DNA from: Burkholderiaceae bacterium
GTDB lineage: Bacteria > Pseudomonadota > Gammaproteobacteria > Burkholderiales > Burkholderiaceae_D
Direction: 5' to 3'
NCBI GenBank assembly: GCA_023653025.1
Contig: JAMNXS010000017.1
Location: forward strand, 1-43,618
Length of the DNA: 43,618 nucleotides
The notes below the pieces were generated by a model, which was not told the DNA's origin, made no database searches, and was given only the letters and a program-made list of their open reading frames with translations. The position numbers were made by a program, and so were the translations under genes. Positions 1-7,934 of this stretch are shown in pieces (within the stretch, counting starts at the first letter, position 1; the number at the start of each line of letters is the position of its first letter).

Positions 1-42
1 CCGATCCGACTCTTCGAGCATGAGGCGACGAGGAGACCCCGG

Positions 43-264
43 ATGTTCGTGATCGACAAGGCATCGGATGACCATTGCCGTGCCGAGCGGGTGTCCTATC
101 CGTTCGAGGCAATGTCCATCGGCGACAGCATCCTGATCGAGGAATTCAGGCGTGCCGAAAGCGCGCGCGTGGCCGCCATCCAGTTCGCGAAGCGCCGCAA
201 TGGCGCGTACAAGTTCTCGCTGCGGAAGACACGCGAGGGATGGCGGATATTCAGGATAGCCTGA
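43..264 (+). CDS. Small basic hypothetical protein (phage-type fold family)
   Basis: This 73-residue protein has a YPF-x-x-M-x-x-GDS motif near residues 19-29, a basic AxxFAKRR stretch in the middle and a C-terminal arginine/tryptophan-rich end (GWRIFRIA). That pattern resembles short proteins of unknown function common in phages and proteobacterial accessory regions; the resemblance is from memory. AGGAG at 31-35 lies seven bases before the ATG, which supports the start. No enzymatic motif is visible. It is followed by a repeat pair rather than another gene in the same direction, so it ends its transcription unit. Confidence 0.6.
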   Translation: MFVIDKASDDHCRAERVSYPFEAMSIGDSILIEEFRRAESARVAAIQFAKRRNGAYKFSLRKTREGWRIFRIA

Positions 265-272
265 GTTGCGGC

Positions 273-370
273 GGCGGGTTTCGCTTCGCTCTACCCGCCT
301 CATCGGCCCGGGAACCTGGCTTGACCGCCTCCTTGCCGTAGGGCGGATAGAGCCGAAGGCGAAATCCGCC
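273..370. repeat. GC-rich palindromic repeat, inverted pair (locus 1)
   Basis: A forward copy at 273-299 (GGCGGGTTTCGC, then CTCTACCCGCC) is followed by an inverted copy at 338-370 (GTAGGGCGGATAGAGCCG, then GCGAAATCCGCC). Each copy is itself a short stem-loop, and together they form a larger inverted pair. The same element recurs at 18.1, 21.1-21.4 and 23.0-23.2 kb. It fills the space between the converging first gene and the SDR gene and may also act as a bidirectional terminator. Confidence 0.75.
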
Positions 371-380
371 ATCCAGCCCT

Positions 381-1169
381 TCAAAACACCCCCGGATACG
401 CCCCCCCGTCAATCAGGATGTTCTGCCCCGTGATGTAGCCCGCATGCGCGCTGCAGACGAACGCACACAGCGCGCCGAATTCGGGCGGGTCGCCGAAGCG
501 GCCGGCCGGGATCGCGCGCCTGCCCTCTTCCATCCTCGCCTCGACGGACTGCCCCTGCGCCAGCGCGCCGGCGGCGAGCGTCGAGCGCAGCCGGTCGGTC
601 TCGAACGGGCCGGGCAGCAGGTTGTTGACGGTCACGTTGCTGGCCACGGACTCGCGTGCGACGCTGGCGATGAAGCCGGTCAGGCCGGCACGTGCGCCGC
701 TGGAGAGATCCAGCGATCGCATCGGCGCCTTCACCGTGGCCGACGTGATGTTGACGATGCGGCCGAAGCCGCGCGCGACCATACCGTCGATGGTGGCCTG
801 GATCAGCGCGATCGGCGTGAGCATATTGTTCTCGACCGCCTGCCGCCAGTCGTCGAGCCCGAACTTGCGGAAGTTGCCCGGCGGCGGGCCGCCGGCATTG
901 TTGACGACGATGTCGGGCTCCGGACAGGCGGCCAGCGCCTGCGCCCGCCCGTCGGGCGTGGTGATGTCGCAGGCCACGCCCTGCACGCTGCCGCCGCCGG
1001 CCAAGGCGATGGCCTGCATCGCAGCGAGTGCTTCGTCCAGCGCAGCCTGCCCGCGCGCCACCAGCGTGACATGCACGCCCTCCCGCAGAAGCGCCTCGGC
1101 GCACGCGCGGCCCAGCCCCTTGCTGGCGCCGCAGACCAGCGCCTTCCTGCCCCTGATACCCAGATCCAT
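381..1169 (-). CDS. Short-chain dehydrogenase/reductase-like protein lacking the YxxxK pair
   Basis: This 262-residue protein has a Rossmann fold with a dinucleotide-binding GASKGLG near residue 14, the NNAGG motif near 90, and the C-terminal GGA end typical of SDRs annotated as 3-oxoacyl-ACP reductase-like. The catalytic Tyr-x-x-x-Lys is absent: the stretch LSSGARAGL sits where YxxxKAGL is expected, giving Ser for Tyr and Arg for Lys. A divergent SDR subgroup without the tyrosine is known, so this need not be a pseudogene. Its start overlaps the stop of the hydrolase gene (TAATG), implying translational coupling. It is the last gene of the leftward regulator/hydrolase block. Its substrate is unknown. 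Confidence 0.8.
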   Translation of the reverse strand: MDLGIRGRKALVCGASKGLGRACAEALLREGVHVTLVARGQAALDEALAAMQAIALAGGGSVQGVACDITTPDGRAQALAACPEPDIVVNNAGGPPPGNFRKFGLDDWRQAVENNMLTPIALIQATIDGMVARGFGRIVNITSATVKAPMRSLDLSSGARAGLTGFIASVARESVASNVTVNNLLPGPFETDRLRSTLAAGALAQGQSVEARMEEGRRAIPAGRFGDPPEFGALCAFVCSAHAGYITGQNILIDGGAYPGVF

Positions 1170-2014
1170 TAGCGTCCCCTGTCTTCTTCGGCGAGGAAGT
1201 CTGCCACAAGCCGGGCGAAACGGGCAGAGTGCTCGATCTGCGTCCAGTGGCCGCAGCGGCCATAGACATGCAATTGCGAGCGCGGAATCAGGCGCGACAG
1301 CCGGATCGAGTTATCGAGCGGTATCACCAGGTCGTCGCGGCCGTGCACGATCAGCGTCTCCTGCTCGATGCGCGCGATGTCCTGTTCGGGGCTGGCCAGC
1401 GCATCGACCCAGCGCTGGCGCGGCGCCGGGAACATCTGCGCGTAGCTCTCGTGCACGCCGGGACGGGCGCTGGCCTCGTAGCGCAGGCGCGCGAGGTCGT
1501 CGTTCACCAGCCCGCGGTCATACGCGAACACATCCATGATGCGGCGCATGTTCTCGAATGAAGGCTCGTAGCCCCAGACCGCATCCAGCGCCGGCGTGAT
1601 CGGGAAGGAGACGCCGGCCGCCCCCATCAGCACCAGCCGCCGAACGCGCTGCGGATGATGAATGGTCAATGCCAGCGACAGCGCGCCGCCGAAGGAATTG
1701 CCGACCAGATCGACCTGCTCGAGCCCGAGCGCGTCGAGGAAATCGATCGTCTGCCCGACCCAGTTCTGCATCGTGTAGCGGTAAGCCGCCGGCCGCTCGG
1801 TGAAGCCGAAGCCGACCATGTCGGGTGCCAGCACGCGGCGCTGCTGCGCCAGTTCGGGCATCACCAGCCGCCAGTTGGCGAAGGCGGATACGCCCGGGCC
1901 GGAGCCGTGGATCAGCAGCACCGGGAAGCCGCTGCCGTGGTCGTGATAGTTGACGCGGATGCCGCCCGCGTCGATGCTGCGCCCGATCTCGGGCGACGAG
2001 GCTGTGGTGCTCAT
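1169..2014 (-). CDS. dmpD: 2-hydroxymuconic semialdehyde hydrolase (meta-cleavage C-C hydrolase)
   Basis: An alpha/beta-hydrolase of 281 residues, the usual DmpD/XylF length. Visible features are the oxyanion region HGSGPG near residue 36, the nucleophile elbow GNSFGG, the acid in HGRDD and the catalytic His in GRCGHW near the C-terminus. The family hydrolyses ring-fission products of catechols, giving 2-hydroxypenta-2,4-dienoate plus a carboxylic acid; it is needed for methylcatechols whose product is a ketone. The gene lies apart from the main meta operon, in a leftward unit with two regulators: seven bases separate it from the GntR gene and its stop overlaps the SDR start. Confidence 0.88.
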   Translation of the reverse strand: MSTTASSPEIGRSIDAGGIRVNYHDHGSGFPVLLIHGSGPGVSAFANWRLVMPELAQQRRVLAPDMVGFGFTERPAAYRYTMQNWVGQTIDFLDALGLEQVDLVGNSFGGALSLALTIHHPQRVRRLVLMGAAGVSFPITPALDAVWGYEPSFENMRRIMDVFAYDRGLVNDDLARLRYEASARPGVHESYAQMFPAPRQRWVDALASPEQDIARIEQETLIVHGRDDLVIPLDNSIRLSRLIPRSQLHVYGRCGHWTQIEHSARFARLVADFLAEEDRGR

Positions 2015-2021
2015 GACGTTC

Positions 2022-2741
2022 TCAGGAAGTATGGAAAAGATTGCGGCCGTCGCGGATGGTGCGGATCAGCAGTTCGGGCGTGGCGCGGATGTGGGCCTCG
2101 AGCGCGAGCGCCGCGCGCGCGTCCTGGCCGTCGATGGCGGCCTCGAAAATCTGCGCATGCTCGGCGTGCACGTCGCGACCGGCGTGCAGGCCGATCGCAT
2201 AGCGCCGGTAGCGCTCCGCGTGCTGGGTCAGCTGCCGTACGACGCGCAGCGTCCACGGCGAACCGCAGGCCGACAGCAGCGCCTCATGGAACTCGGCGTT
2301 GGCCTGCTCCCAGCGGCGCACGTTGTCGTCCACCAGCGGCTGCTCCAGCGCGGACAGCTTGTCGTAGGCGATGCGCAGCCGGTTGCGCCAGAAGTCGTCG
2401 CCGTTGCGTATCGACGAACGCAGCGCGTCGGTCTCGACGGCGACGCGCACGTTGGTCACATCCGACAGGTCCTCGAGGCTGATCGGCGCGACCGTGAAGC
2501 CGCGCTGCCCTTCGGCCACCACAATGGCCTCGCTGACCAGCCGCGACAGCGCCTCGCGCACGGTGCCGGCGCCGACGTCGTAGCGCAGCTTCAGGTGCTC
2601 GACCAGCAATTTCTCGCCGGGCGCCAGCGTACCGTTCAGAATGTCCTCGCGCAGCTGCCCGTAGGTGCGCTCGATCAGGGTGCGGTAGCCCGCCAGCGCC
2701 GGATCGGCTTCGACCAGGTTGATGAAGGATTTCTTGGCCAA
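2022..2741 (-). CDS. GntR-family (FCD subfamily) transcriptional regulator
   Basis: A protein of 239 residues with an N-terminal winged helix (about residues 23-90, including GAGTVREALSRL) and a C-terminal FCD ligand domain with histidines in NAEFH, HAEH and LEAH that would be metal/effector ligands in this family. GntR/FCD proteins are usually repressors released by a small acid. A GntR repressor (AphS) controls phenol genes in Comamonas testosteroni, so a role in repressing this locus is plausible but inferred. It lies 33 bases downstream of the sigma-54 activator gene and 7 bases upstream of dmpD, so the three are probably cotranscribed. Confidence 0.88.
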   Translation of the reverse strand: MAKKSFINLVEADPALAGYRTLIERTYGQLREDILNGTLAPGEKLLVEHLKLRYDVGAGTVREALSRLVSEAIVVAEGQRGFTVAPISLEDLSDVTNVRVAVETDALRSSIRNGDDFWRNRLRIAYDKLSALEQPLVDDNVRRWEQANAEFHEALLSACGSPWTLRVVRQLTQHAERYRRYAIGLHAGRDVHAEHAQIFEAAIDGQDARAALALEAHIRATPELLIRTIRDGRNLFHTS

Positions 2742-2774
2742 TTCGGTGACTCCGTGTGTCCGCTGCCCTCGCGC

Positions 2775-4490
2775 TCAGCGCTCCTTGATGCGTTGTAATC
2801 GGTACGACAGCTGCGGCCGCGTCAGCCCGAGCGCGCGCGCGGCTGCCGACAGGTTGCCGCCGGCGCGATCGACCGCCTGCTGTATCAGGCCGTCCTCGAG
2901 CGCATCGAGCGACAGCCCGCGCTTCTGCAGTTCGTCATACAGGCTGGCGAGATCGGACGCCTCGCCCTGCCTGAGTTCGCCGTCCGGCGACAGCGTCACT
3001 TGCGGGCGGGCGGGAGCAACCGCGAACAGATCCTCGACATCCACCATCTGTCCGGGCGGCGTGATGATCAGGCCGCGCTCGACCAGGTTCTCCAGTTCGC
3101 GCACATTGCCCGGCCACGCATGATGGCGCATCGCATCGAGCGCGCGGTCGGTGATGCCGGCCACGCGCTTGTTGTGCAGGGCCATGAAATGCTGAAGCAT
3201 GTGGTTGGCCAGCGGCTCGATGTCTTCGACGCGCTCGCGCAGCGCCGGTATCGCGATCGGGTAGACGTTGAGCCGGTACATCAGGTCGCGCCGGAAGCGG
3301 CCGGCGGCCACCGCCGCCTCGAGATCCACATTGGTCGCGGCGACCACGCGCACATCGACCTTGCGCACGGCGGTCGCGCCGAGCCGCTCGACCTCGCCGG
3401 TCTGCAGCACGCGTAACAGCTTGGCCTGCGCCGCAGGCGGCAGCTCGCCGAGTTCGTCGAGGAACAGCGTGCCGCCGTCGGCGCGCTCGAAGCGGCCCGG
3501 GCGCGCAGCGCCGGCGCCGGTGAACGCGCCCTTCTCCGCGCCGAACAATTCGCTCTCGATCAGGTCGTGCGGCAGCGCCGCGCAGTTGACGGCAACGAAA
3601 GGCTTGCCGGCGCGCGGGCTCATCGCGTGCAGCGTGCGCGCGAAGCGCTCCTTGCCGACGCCGGTCTCGCCGGTCAGCAGCACGGTCACCTGCGTGCCGG
3701 CCGCCTTGCGCAGCAGCGCAATGGCTTTCTCGAATGCCCGCGAGCGGCCGATCAGTTCGCCCAGATCGTCGCTCGGGCACAGCGATCCGCGCAGGCTGTC
3801 GAGGTCGGCCTGCAGGTCTTCGATCCGTACCAGCAGCGAGTCGGCCTCGTAGTCTTCCTGGATCTGCGCGGCGTCGGGCCAGTTGCTCAGCGGCCGGCCC
3901 TCGATCCGGCAGTGCTCGTGCCCGCAGGCCGCGCACTGCACCTCCTTGTAAAGAATCTGCTGGCCGAAAAAGCCGGTGGTATAGCCCGACGCATAGCCGA
4001 GCAGCATCCAGCACACCGGGTCGTTGCTGGTGCCGAAGTCGCGCGTGTGCGCCTCGACCTCCCATGAATGATCCCAGCGGAAGATGCCATGGTAGGTGCC
4101 GGCCTCGAGGTCGAACTCGCAGTGCTCTGCCGTGACCTGCACCGCCCCCTCGAGCATGTGCAATTGCGGACCGACCGCGAACTGCTGGAAAGGATTGGCA
4201 TGCGGGCGCACCTGGCGCGACAGCGCCGCGTCGCGCACGCCGGATTCGTAGCCGGCTCGCTTGAGCACGCGGCGTGTCTGCTCGACGCCGATGGTCTCGA
4301 TCAGTTCCTTGCGCAAACTTGCCAGCCCGCTGAGGTGCAGTAACACCATCCGGTGTCCACCCAGCCAGATCCGGCCGTCGCCCGCCGAGAAATGCACCAG
4401 GCGACGCAGATCGGCGTCGCTGGGCAGCGGAGACGGAAATTCGGAGCTCATACCCAGATTATCGATAATTTTTGGGAATTGGGAAGTCAT
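2775..4490 (-). CDS. dmpR: Phenol-responsive sigma-54-dependent activator (DmpR/XylR/MopR type)
   Basis: A 571-residue protein with XylR_N sensor and V4R domains (about 20-200), an AAA+ domain (Walker A GETGVGKE at 274-281, sigma-54 contact loop GAFTGA at 321-326, Walker B TLFLDE) and a Fis-type helix-turn-helix at the C-terminus ([16 protein letters not shown]). By spacing, H111 and W139 match the phenol-contacting H106 and W134 of MopR, and C160, E183, C186 and C194 match its structural zinc ligands. Phenol or simple methylphenols are therefore the expected inducer. The first in-frame ATG is used; a second at residue 14 is possible. Divergent from the sigma-54 promoter it should activate. 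Confidence 0.93.
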   Translation of the reverse strand: MTSQFPKIIDNLGMSSEFPSPLPSDADLRRLVHFSAGDGRIWLGGHRMVLLHLSGLASLRKELIETIGVEQTRRVLKRAGYESGVRDAALSRQVRPHANPFQQFAVGPQLHMLEGAVQVTAEHCEFDLEAGTYHGIFRWDHSWEVEAHTRDFGTSNDPVCWMLLGYASGYTTGFFGQQILYKEVQCAACGHEHCRIEGRPLSNWPDAAQIQEDYEADSLLVRIEDLQADLDSLRGSLCPSDDLGELIGRSRAFEKAIALLRKAAGTQVTVLLTGETGVGKERFARTLHAMSPRAGKPFVAVNCAALPHDLIESELFGAEKGAFTGAGAARPGRFERADGGTLFLDELGELPPAAQAKLLRVLQTGEVERLGATAVRKVDVRVVAATNVDLEAAVAAGRFRRDLMYRLNVYPIAIPALRERVEDIEPLANHMLQHFMALHNKRVAGITDRALDAMRHHAWPGNVRELENLVERGLIITPPGQMVDVEDLFAVAPARPQVTLSPDGELRQGEASDLASLYDELQKRGLSLDALEDGLIQQAVDRAGGNLSAAARALGLTRPQLSYRLQRIKER

Positions 4491-4515
4491 TTCTTTTGAT
4501 GATGCTCACCGCATC

Positions 4516-4531
4516 TTGATCATTTCATCAC
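4516..4531. promoter_or_regulatory. Distal upstream activating sequence for the sigma-54 activator
   Basis: TTGATCATTTCATCAC matches the DmpR/XylR palindromic consensus TTGATCAATTGATCAA at 13 of 16 positions. It lies about 180 bases upstream of the -24 element, the range usual for these enhancers, and 33 bases (about three helical turns) from a second site. Confidence 0.65.
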
Positions 4532-4548
4532 GTTGCCGGATTGGCAGT

Positions 4549-4564
4549 TCATCAAATCATCAAA
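4549..4564. promoter_or_regulatory. Proximal upstream activating sequence for the sigma-54 activator
   Basis: TTCATCAAATCATCAA matches the TTGATCAATTGATCAA consensus at 13 of 16 positions. It is in helical phase with the distal site, as expected for cooperative binding of an activator oligomer. Confidence 0.65.
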
Positions 4565-4598
4565 AACCTGTTGATCTTCCTCAGAAATCGCTGCGGCG

Positions 4599-4611
4599 CA
4601 TCAAAATGTTT
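4599..4611 (+). promoter_or_regulatory. Possible IHF site between enhancer and promoter
   Basis: CATCAAAATGTTT fits the IHF core WATCAANNNNTTR with mismatches at the first and last positions. It sits between the activator sites and the -24/-12 promoter, where IHF bending is known to help in the Po and Pu promoters. The surrounding DNA is locally AT-rich compared with the window. Confidence 0.3.
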
Positions 4612-4694
4612 CATCGCAAAATGAGGATTGAAATTCCAGCAAATCCAAGGCTTTCTCATTTTTTATCGAGATTCTGCGCATCGTGGCCGTTGTC

Positions 4695-4709
4695 TGGCAC
4701 GCCGCTTGC
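4695..4709 (+). promoter_or_regulatory. Sigma-54 (-24/-12) promoter of the hydroxylase operon
   Basis: TGGCACGCCGCTTGC has TGGCAC as -24 element and TTGC as -12 element with the required five-base spacer. It is 53 bases upstream of dmpK, points rightward, and lies downstream of two activator palindromes. This is the expected control of a DmpR-regulated phenol hydroxylase operon. Confidence 0.9.
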
Positions 4710-4762
4710 GATATCAGACATAAGCCCGAACGATACCTTGTTATAAGGAAATCATCTTCATT

Positions 4763-5038
4763 ATGAGCATCGCGCCTCCGAATTCCAACCCTTCCGGCAA
4801 CCCCGGAATCGACGCGCTGGTCACGGACGAGGCGACTCTTGCGCGCCGCTACGTGCGGATCACCGACCGTCAGCCGACCGGCATTGTCGCCTTCGAGTTT
4901 TCGGTGGGCTGGCCCGACATGAGCGTCGAACTGGCCTTGCCCGAACCCCAATTCAACGAGTTCTGCCTGAAAAACAAAGTCGAGTTCCTCGCCGAAGCCG
5001 CGGGGACCAAGCTGGGAGACCACCATGACGAGCATTGA
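4763..5038 (+). CDS. dmpK: Phenol hydroxylase assembly protein (DmpK type)
   Basis: A 91-residue protein with the DmpK/PhK pattern: RYVRITDRQPTG, FEFSVGWPDMSVELALP and FNEFCLKN-x-VEFL. In Pseudomonas CF600, DmpK (P0) is not part of the turning-over enzyme but helps convert the apo-oxygenase to its iron-containing form. It is the first gene after the sigma-54 promoter and overlaps dmpL by 14 bases. Only one copy exists in the window although there are two alpha-subunit genes. Confidence 0.9.
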   Translation: MSIAPPNSNPSGNPGIDALVTDEATLARRYVRITDRQPTGIVAFEFSVGWPDMSVELALPEPQFNEFCLKNKVEFLAEAAGTKLGDHHDEH

Positions 5039-6023
5039 CCTGCAGGCCAAGGAAATCAAGCCGACCCGCAACACCTTCACCCATGTGGCGAAGTACATCG
5101 GCGGCGACAAGCCGGCCACGCGCTACCAGGAAGCGACCTTCGGCGCACAGCCGACGCAGAACTTCCATTACCGGCCGACCTGGGATCCGGCCCATGAACT
5201 GTTCGATGCCGCGCGCTCGGCGATCAGGCTGGCCGACTGGTATGTGCTGAAGGATCCGCGCCAGTACTACTACGCGACCTGGACCATCACCCGGGCCCGC
5301 CAGCACGAGGCCGTCGAGGCCAACTACGGCTTCGTCGATTCGCGCGGCCTGCTCGCCCGCATGACCGACGACGTGCGCGAGAGCGCGTGCCGCGTGCTGA
5401 TGCCGCTGCGTCATGTCGCCTGGGCCGGCAACATGAACAACACCTTCATCTGCGCCTACGGCTACGGCACCGCGCTGACGGCCGCCGCCAACTTCCATGC
5501 GATGGATCATCTCGGCATCGCGCAGTACCTGACCCGCTTCGGCCTGGCCGTCGACGAGCCGGGCGTGCTCGACGCCGGCAAGAACGACTGGCTGAACGAC
5601 CCGCGCTGGCAAGTGCTGCGGCGGCTGGTCGAGGACACGATGGTGCTGAAAGATCCGATGGAGTTGTTCGTCGCCCAGAACCTGGCGCTGGACGGAATGC
5701 TCTACCCGCTGATCTACGGCGCCTACATCGACGAGTACCTGACCCTGAAAGGCGGTACGGCAGTCGCCATGCTGACCTCGTTCATGCCCGAGTGGCACGA
5801 CGAATGTGCGCGCTGGGTCGACGCCGTGGTGAAGGCCGCCGCCGCCGAGTCGGACGAGAACAGGAAGATCGTCGGCGAATGGGTGCAGACATGGACCGAC
5901 CGCGTCCAGGCCGCGCTCGCGCCAGTGGCCGAAATCGCGCTCGGCGAGCATGGCCAGGACGCGCTCGCCGAAACCCGCGAGGCATTCAACGCGCGCGTGG
6001 CCAAGGCGGGATTTGCGCCCTGA
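5025..6023 (+). CDS. dmpL: Phenol hydroxylase oxygenase beta subunit (P1)
   Basis: A 332-residue protein matching the beta subunit of soluble diiron phenol hydroxylases (DmpL, about 331 residues). It has the helical ferritin-like fold without metal ligands and the conserved stretches NFHYRPTWDP near 45, DPRQYYYATW near 77 and DPMELFVAQN near 210. In the (alpha-beta-gamma)2 oxygenase it pairs with the alpha subunit at the dimer interface. It is the only beta gene in the window, so it must serve the intact alpha copy at 13.6 kb, the adjacent degenerate copy, or both. The start lies inside dmpK. Confidence 0.93.
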   Translation: MTSIDLQAKEIKPTRNTFTHVAKYIGGDKPATRYQEATFGAQPTQNFHYRPTWDPAHELFDAARSAIRLADWYVLKDPRQYYYATWTITRARQHEAVEANYGFVDSRGLLARMTDDVRESACRVLMPLRHVAWAGNMNNTFICAYGYGTALTAAANFHAMDHLGIAQYLTRFGLAVDEPGVLDAGKNDWLNDPRWQVLRRLVEDTMVLKDPMELFVAQNLALDGMLYPLIYGAYIDEYLTLKGGTAVAMLTSFMPEWHDECARWVDAVVKAAAAESDENRKIVGEWVQTWTDRVQAALAPVAEIALGEHGQDALAETREAFNARVAKAGFAP

Positions 6024-6080
6024 CGCACGTTCCCCGCCGCACCGGCTCCGCAACGACAACAGAAAACACAGGGGGAAGAA

Positions 6081-6350
6081 ATGTCCAACGTATTCATCGC
6101 GTTTCAGGCCAACGAGGAATCGCGTCCGCTGGTCGACGCCATCGTCGCCGACAACCCCGACGCGCAGGTCGTCTATTCGCCCGGGCTGGTGAAGATCGAT
6201 GCGCCGGGCAAGCTGGTCATCCGGCGCGAGACGGTCGAGGAGCTGATTGGCCGGCCCTACGACCTGCAGGAGTTGCAGATCAATCTGGTCACGCTGTCGG
6301 GCAACCTCGACGAGGACGATGACCAGTTCACGCTGAGCTGGAAGCACTGA
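6081..6350 (+). CDS. dmpM: Phenol hydroxylase effector/coupling protein (P2)
   Basis: An 89-residue cofactor-less regulatory protein of the DmpM/MmoB family: SNVFIAFQANEESRP at the N-terminus, then an I/V-rich core and the ELIGRPYDLQELQINLVT segment. Members bind the alpha subunit near the active site and couple electron transfer to hydroxylation. A purine-rich ribosome site (GGGGGAAGAA) precedes the ATG. This is the only effector gene for two alpha subunits, and it lies directly upstream of the degenerate one. Confidence 0.92.
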   Translation: MSNVFIAFQANEESRPLVDAIVADNPDAQVVYSPGLVKIDAPGKLVIRRETVEELIGRPYDLQELQINLVTLSGNLDEDDDQFTLSWKH

Positions 6351-6380
6351 TCCCTGCCCGTCCACCCACGCGAGCCTGCC

Positions 6381-7934
6381 ATGGACAAGCGAGTCGAACG
6401 ACAGAAGCCGGACATCGCCAGACGCTATGCGGCGATGACGCACGACCTGCAATGGGACACCAGCTACCAGCCGGTCGAGAAAATCTTTCCCTTCGCACGC
6501 TATGAGGGACTGCGCGTGCACGACTGGAAGCAATGGGAAGACGCGTTCCACATGACGCTCGACGTCTGGTGGCGCCAGCAGGGCGAGAAGGAGAAGCGCC
6601 TGTATGCGGTGATGGACGCCTACGCGCAGAACAACGGCCAGCTCGGCGTGTCCGATGCGCGTTACGTGAACATGGTCAAGCTGCTGCTGCAATCGTTCGG
6701 CCAGCTGAACGCCACGCTGCATCGCGCCCTCGCGCACGCCGCCCGCAACCTGCCGGGCGATGCGCTGCGGATCGCCGTGCAGCTGCAAGCCGCCGAGACG
6801 CTGCGCCACGCGCAGCTCGATACCCACGCCGCCTCGATCTACAACAAGTATTTCAACGGCCTGCATCAGGCGCCGCGCTGGTTCGAGCAAGCCTGGTACC
6901 TGGCGCCGGTGAAAAGCTTCGCCGACGACGCCGCCACCGCCGGTCCGTTCGAACTGGTGGTCGCCGTCGGCTTCGGCTTCGACGCACTGCTGTCGGACCT
7001 GCTGTACGTGCCCGTCATGAGCGCCGCGGCGCATAACGGCGACCTGTCGCTGGTGTCCGCCAGTTTTTCCGCGCACGCCGACACCGCACGCCACAAGTCG
7101 CTGGGAATCGCGGCCGTGAAATTCCTGCTGCAACAGGATCCGGCCAACCGCGCGACCATCCAGCGCTGGGTCGACAAATGGTTCTGGCGCAGCTTCCGCC
7201 TGATGCCGCTGGTGGCGATGATGCAGGACTACCTGCAGCCCAAGCGCACCGTGAGCTGGAAGGAAGCCTGGACCGCCTTTGTCGAGGCGCCGGCCAACGA
7301 GCTGTTCGCCGAACTCGCGCCGCTGGGCCTGAACGAGCCGGCCGGCTGGGAAGCGGCCTGCGATGCCCGGGAGCACCTGAGCCACCAGGCATGGAATGCG
7401 TTCTACGGCCATGCCGATGCGCTGGCCTTCCACACCTGGGTGCCGCTGCCGGCAGAGCTCGACTGGCTCGACCGCAAGTACCCGGACAGTTTCGACCGCT
7501 GGTACCGCCCGCGACTGGCCCACTACGCGCAGCGCGAGGCGGCCGGCCGCCCCTACCGGAACCGCGCGTTGCCGATGCAATGCCAGGTCTGCCAGCAGCC
7601 GATGATCTTCACCGAGCCTGGCAGCCCGCGCTGGATCGCCTACCGCGAGACGCAGCACGACGGCGAGAGCTTCCATTTCTGCAGCGACCCCTGCCGCTCG
7701 ATCTTCAGCGCCGAGCCGGGCAAGTATGTGCAGGCACGCCTGCCTTCGCACGAGATCCTGCGCGCGCAGCACGAGGGCCGCGCCGACCCCGGCGCGAGCG
7801 ACCCGCTGCAGGCGTCGCTTGCCGGCTGCGGCATCGTCGCGGGGCGCGACACCGGCGGCTTCGCCACGTCGGAAGACGCGATGAATTTCGAGACCTGGGG
7901 CGGGGGGCAGGACATGAAGGAGGCCCAGCTATGA
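6381..7934 (+). CDS. DmpN-like hydroxylase alpha subunit with degenerate diiron site (N')
   Basis: A 517-residue full-length homologue of the phenol hydroxylase alpha subunit (DmpN, about 517). It aligns without a gap to the second copy at 13.6 kb over residues 1-250 and is about half identical by eye. The expected ligands E110, E140, H143, E201, E235 and H238 are here N110, T140, H143, D201, T235 and H238: ETLRH replaces DELRH and DTARH replaces DESRH. Second-shell residues also change (T205 to S, N206 to D, Q232 to H). The C-terminal YHS-type zinc region (CQVC, later CSDPC) is kept and the frame is open, so it is not a simple wreck. It is followed by its own gamma-type gene. It could be a structural or regulatory partner of the true hydroxylase, or an enzyme with another metal centre. 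Confidence 0.85.
   Translation: MDKRVERQKPDIARRYAAMTHDLQWDTSYQPVEKIFPFARYEGLRVHDWKQWEDAFHMTLDVWWRQQGEKEKRLYAVMDAYAQNNGQLGVSDARYVNMVKLLLQSFGQLNATLHRALAHAARNLPGDALRIAVQLQAAETLRHAQLDTHAASIYNKYFNGLHQAPRWFEQAWYLAPVKSFADDAATAGPFELVVAVGFGFDALLSDLLYVPVMSAAAHNGDLSLVSASFSAHADTARHKSLGIAAVKFLLQQDPANRATIQRWVDKWFWRSFRLMPLVAMMQDYLQPKRTVSWKEAWTAFVEAPANELFAELAPLGLNEPAGWEAACDAREHLSHQAWNAFYGHADALAFHTWVPLPAELDWLDRKYPDSFDRWYRPRLAHYAQREAAGRPYRNRALPMQCQVCQQPMIFTEPGSPRWIAYRETQHDGESFHFCSDPCRSIFSAEPGKYVQARLPSHEILRAQHEGRADPGASDPLQASLAGCGIVAGRDTGGFATSEDAMNFETWGGGQDMKEAQL

Noticed and set aside
4953-7772. A 939-residue open frame on the minus strand
   Set aside because: It is antisense to dmpL, dmpM and the alpha-like gene, which have clear family motifs. 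Long antisense frames are expected from GC-rich codon bias; it shows no recognisable domain or ribosome site.
6381-7934. Frameshift or sequencing error as the cause of the missing diiron ligands
   Set aside because: The frame is open throughout, flanking residues align without gaps, and each change is an isolated codon substitution that I checked on the nucleotides (6708, 6798, 6981, 7083).
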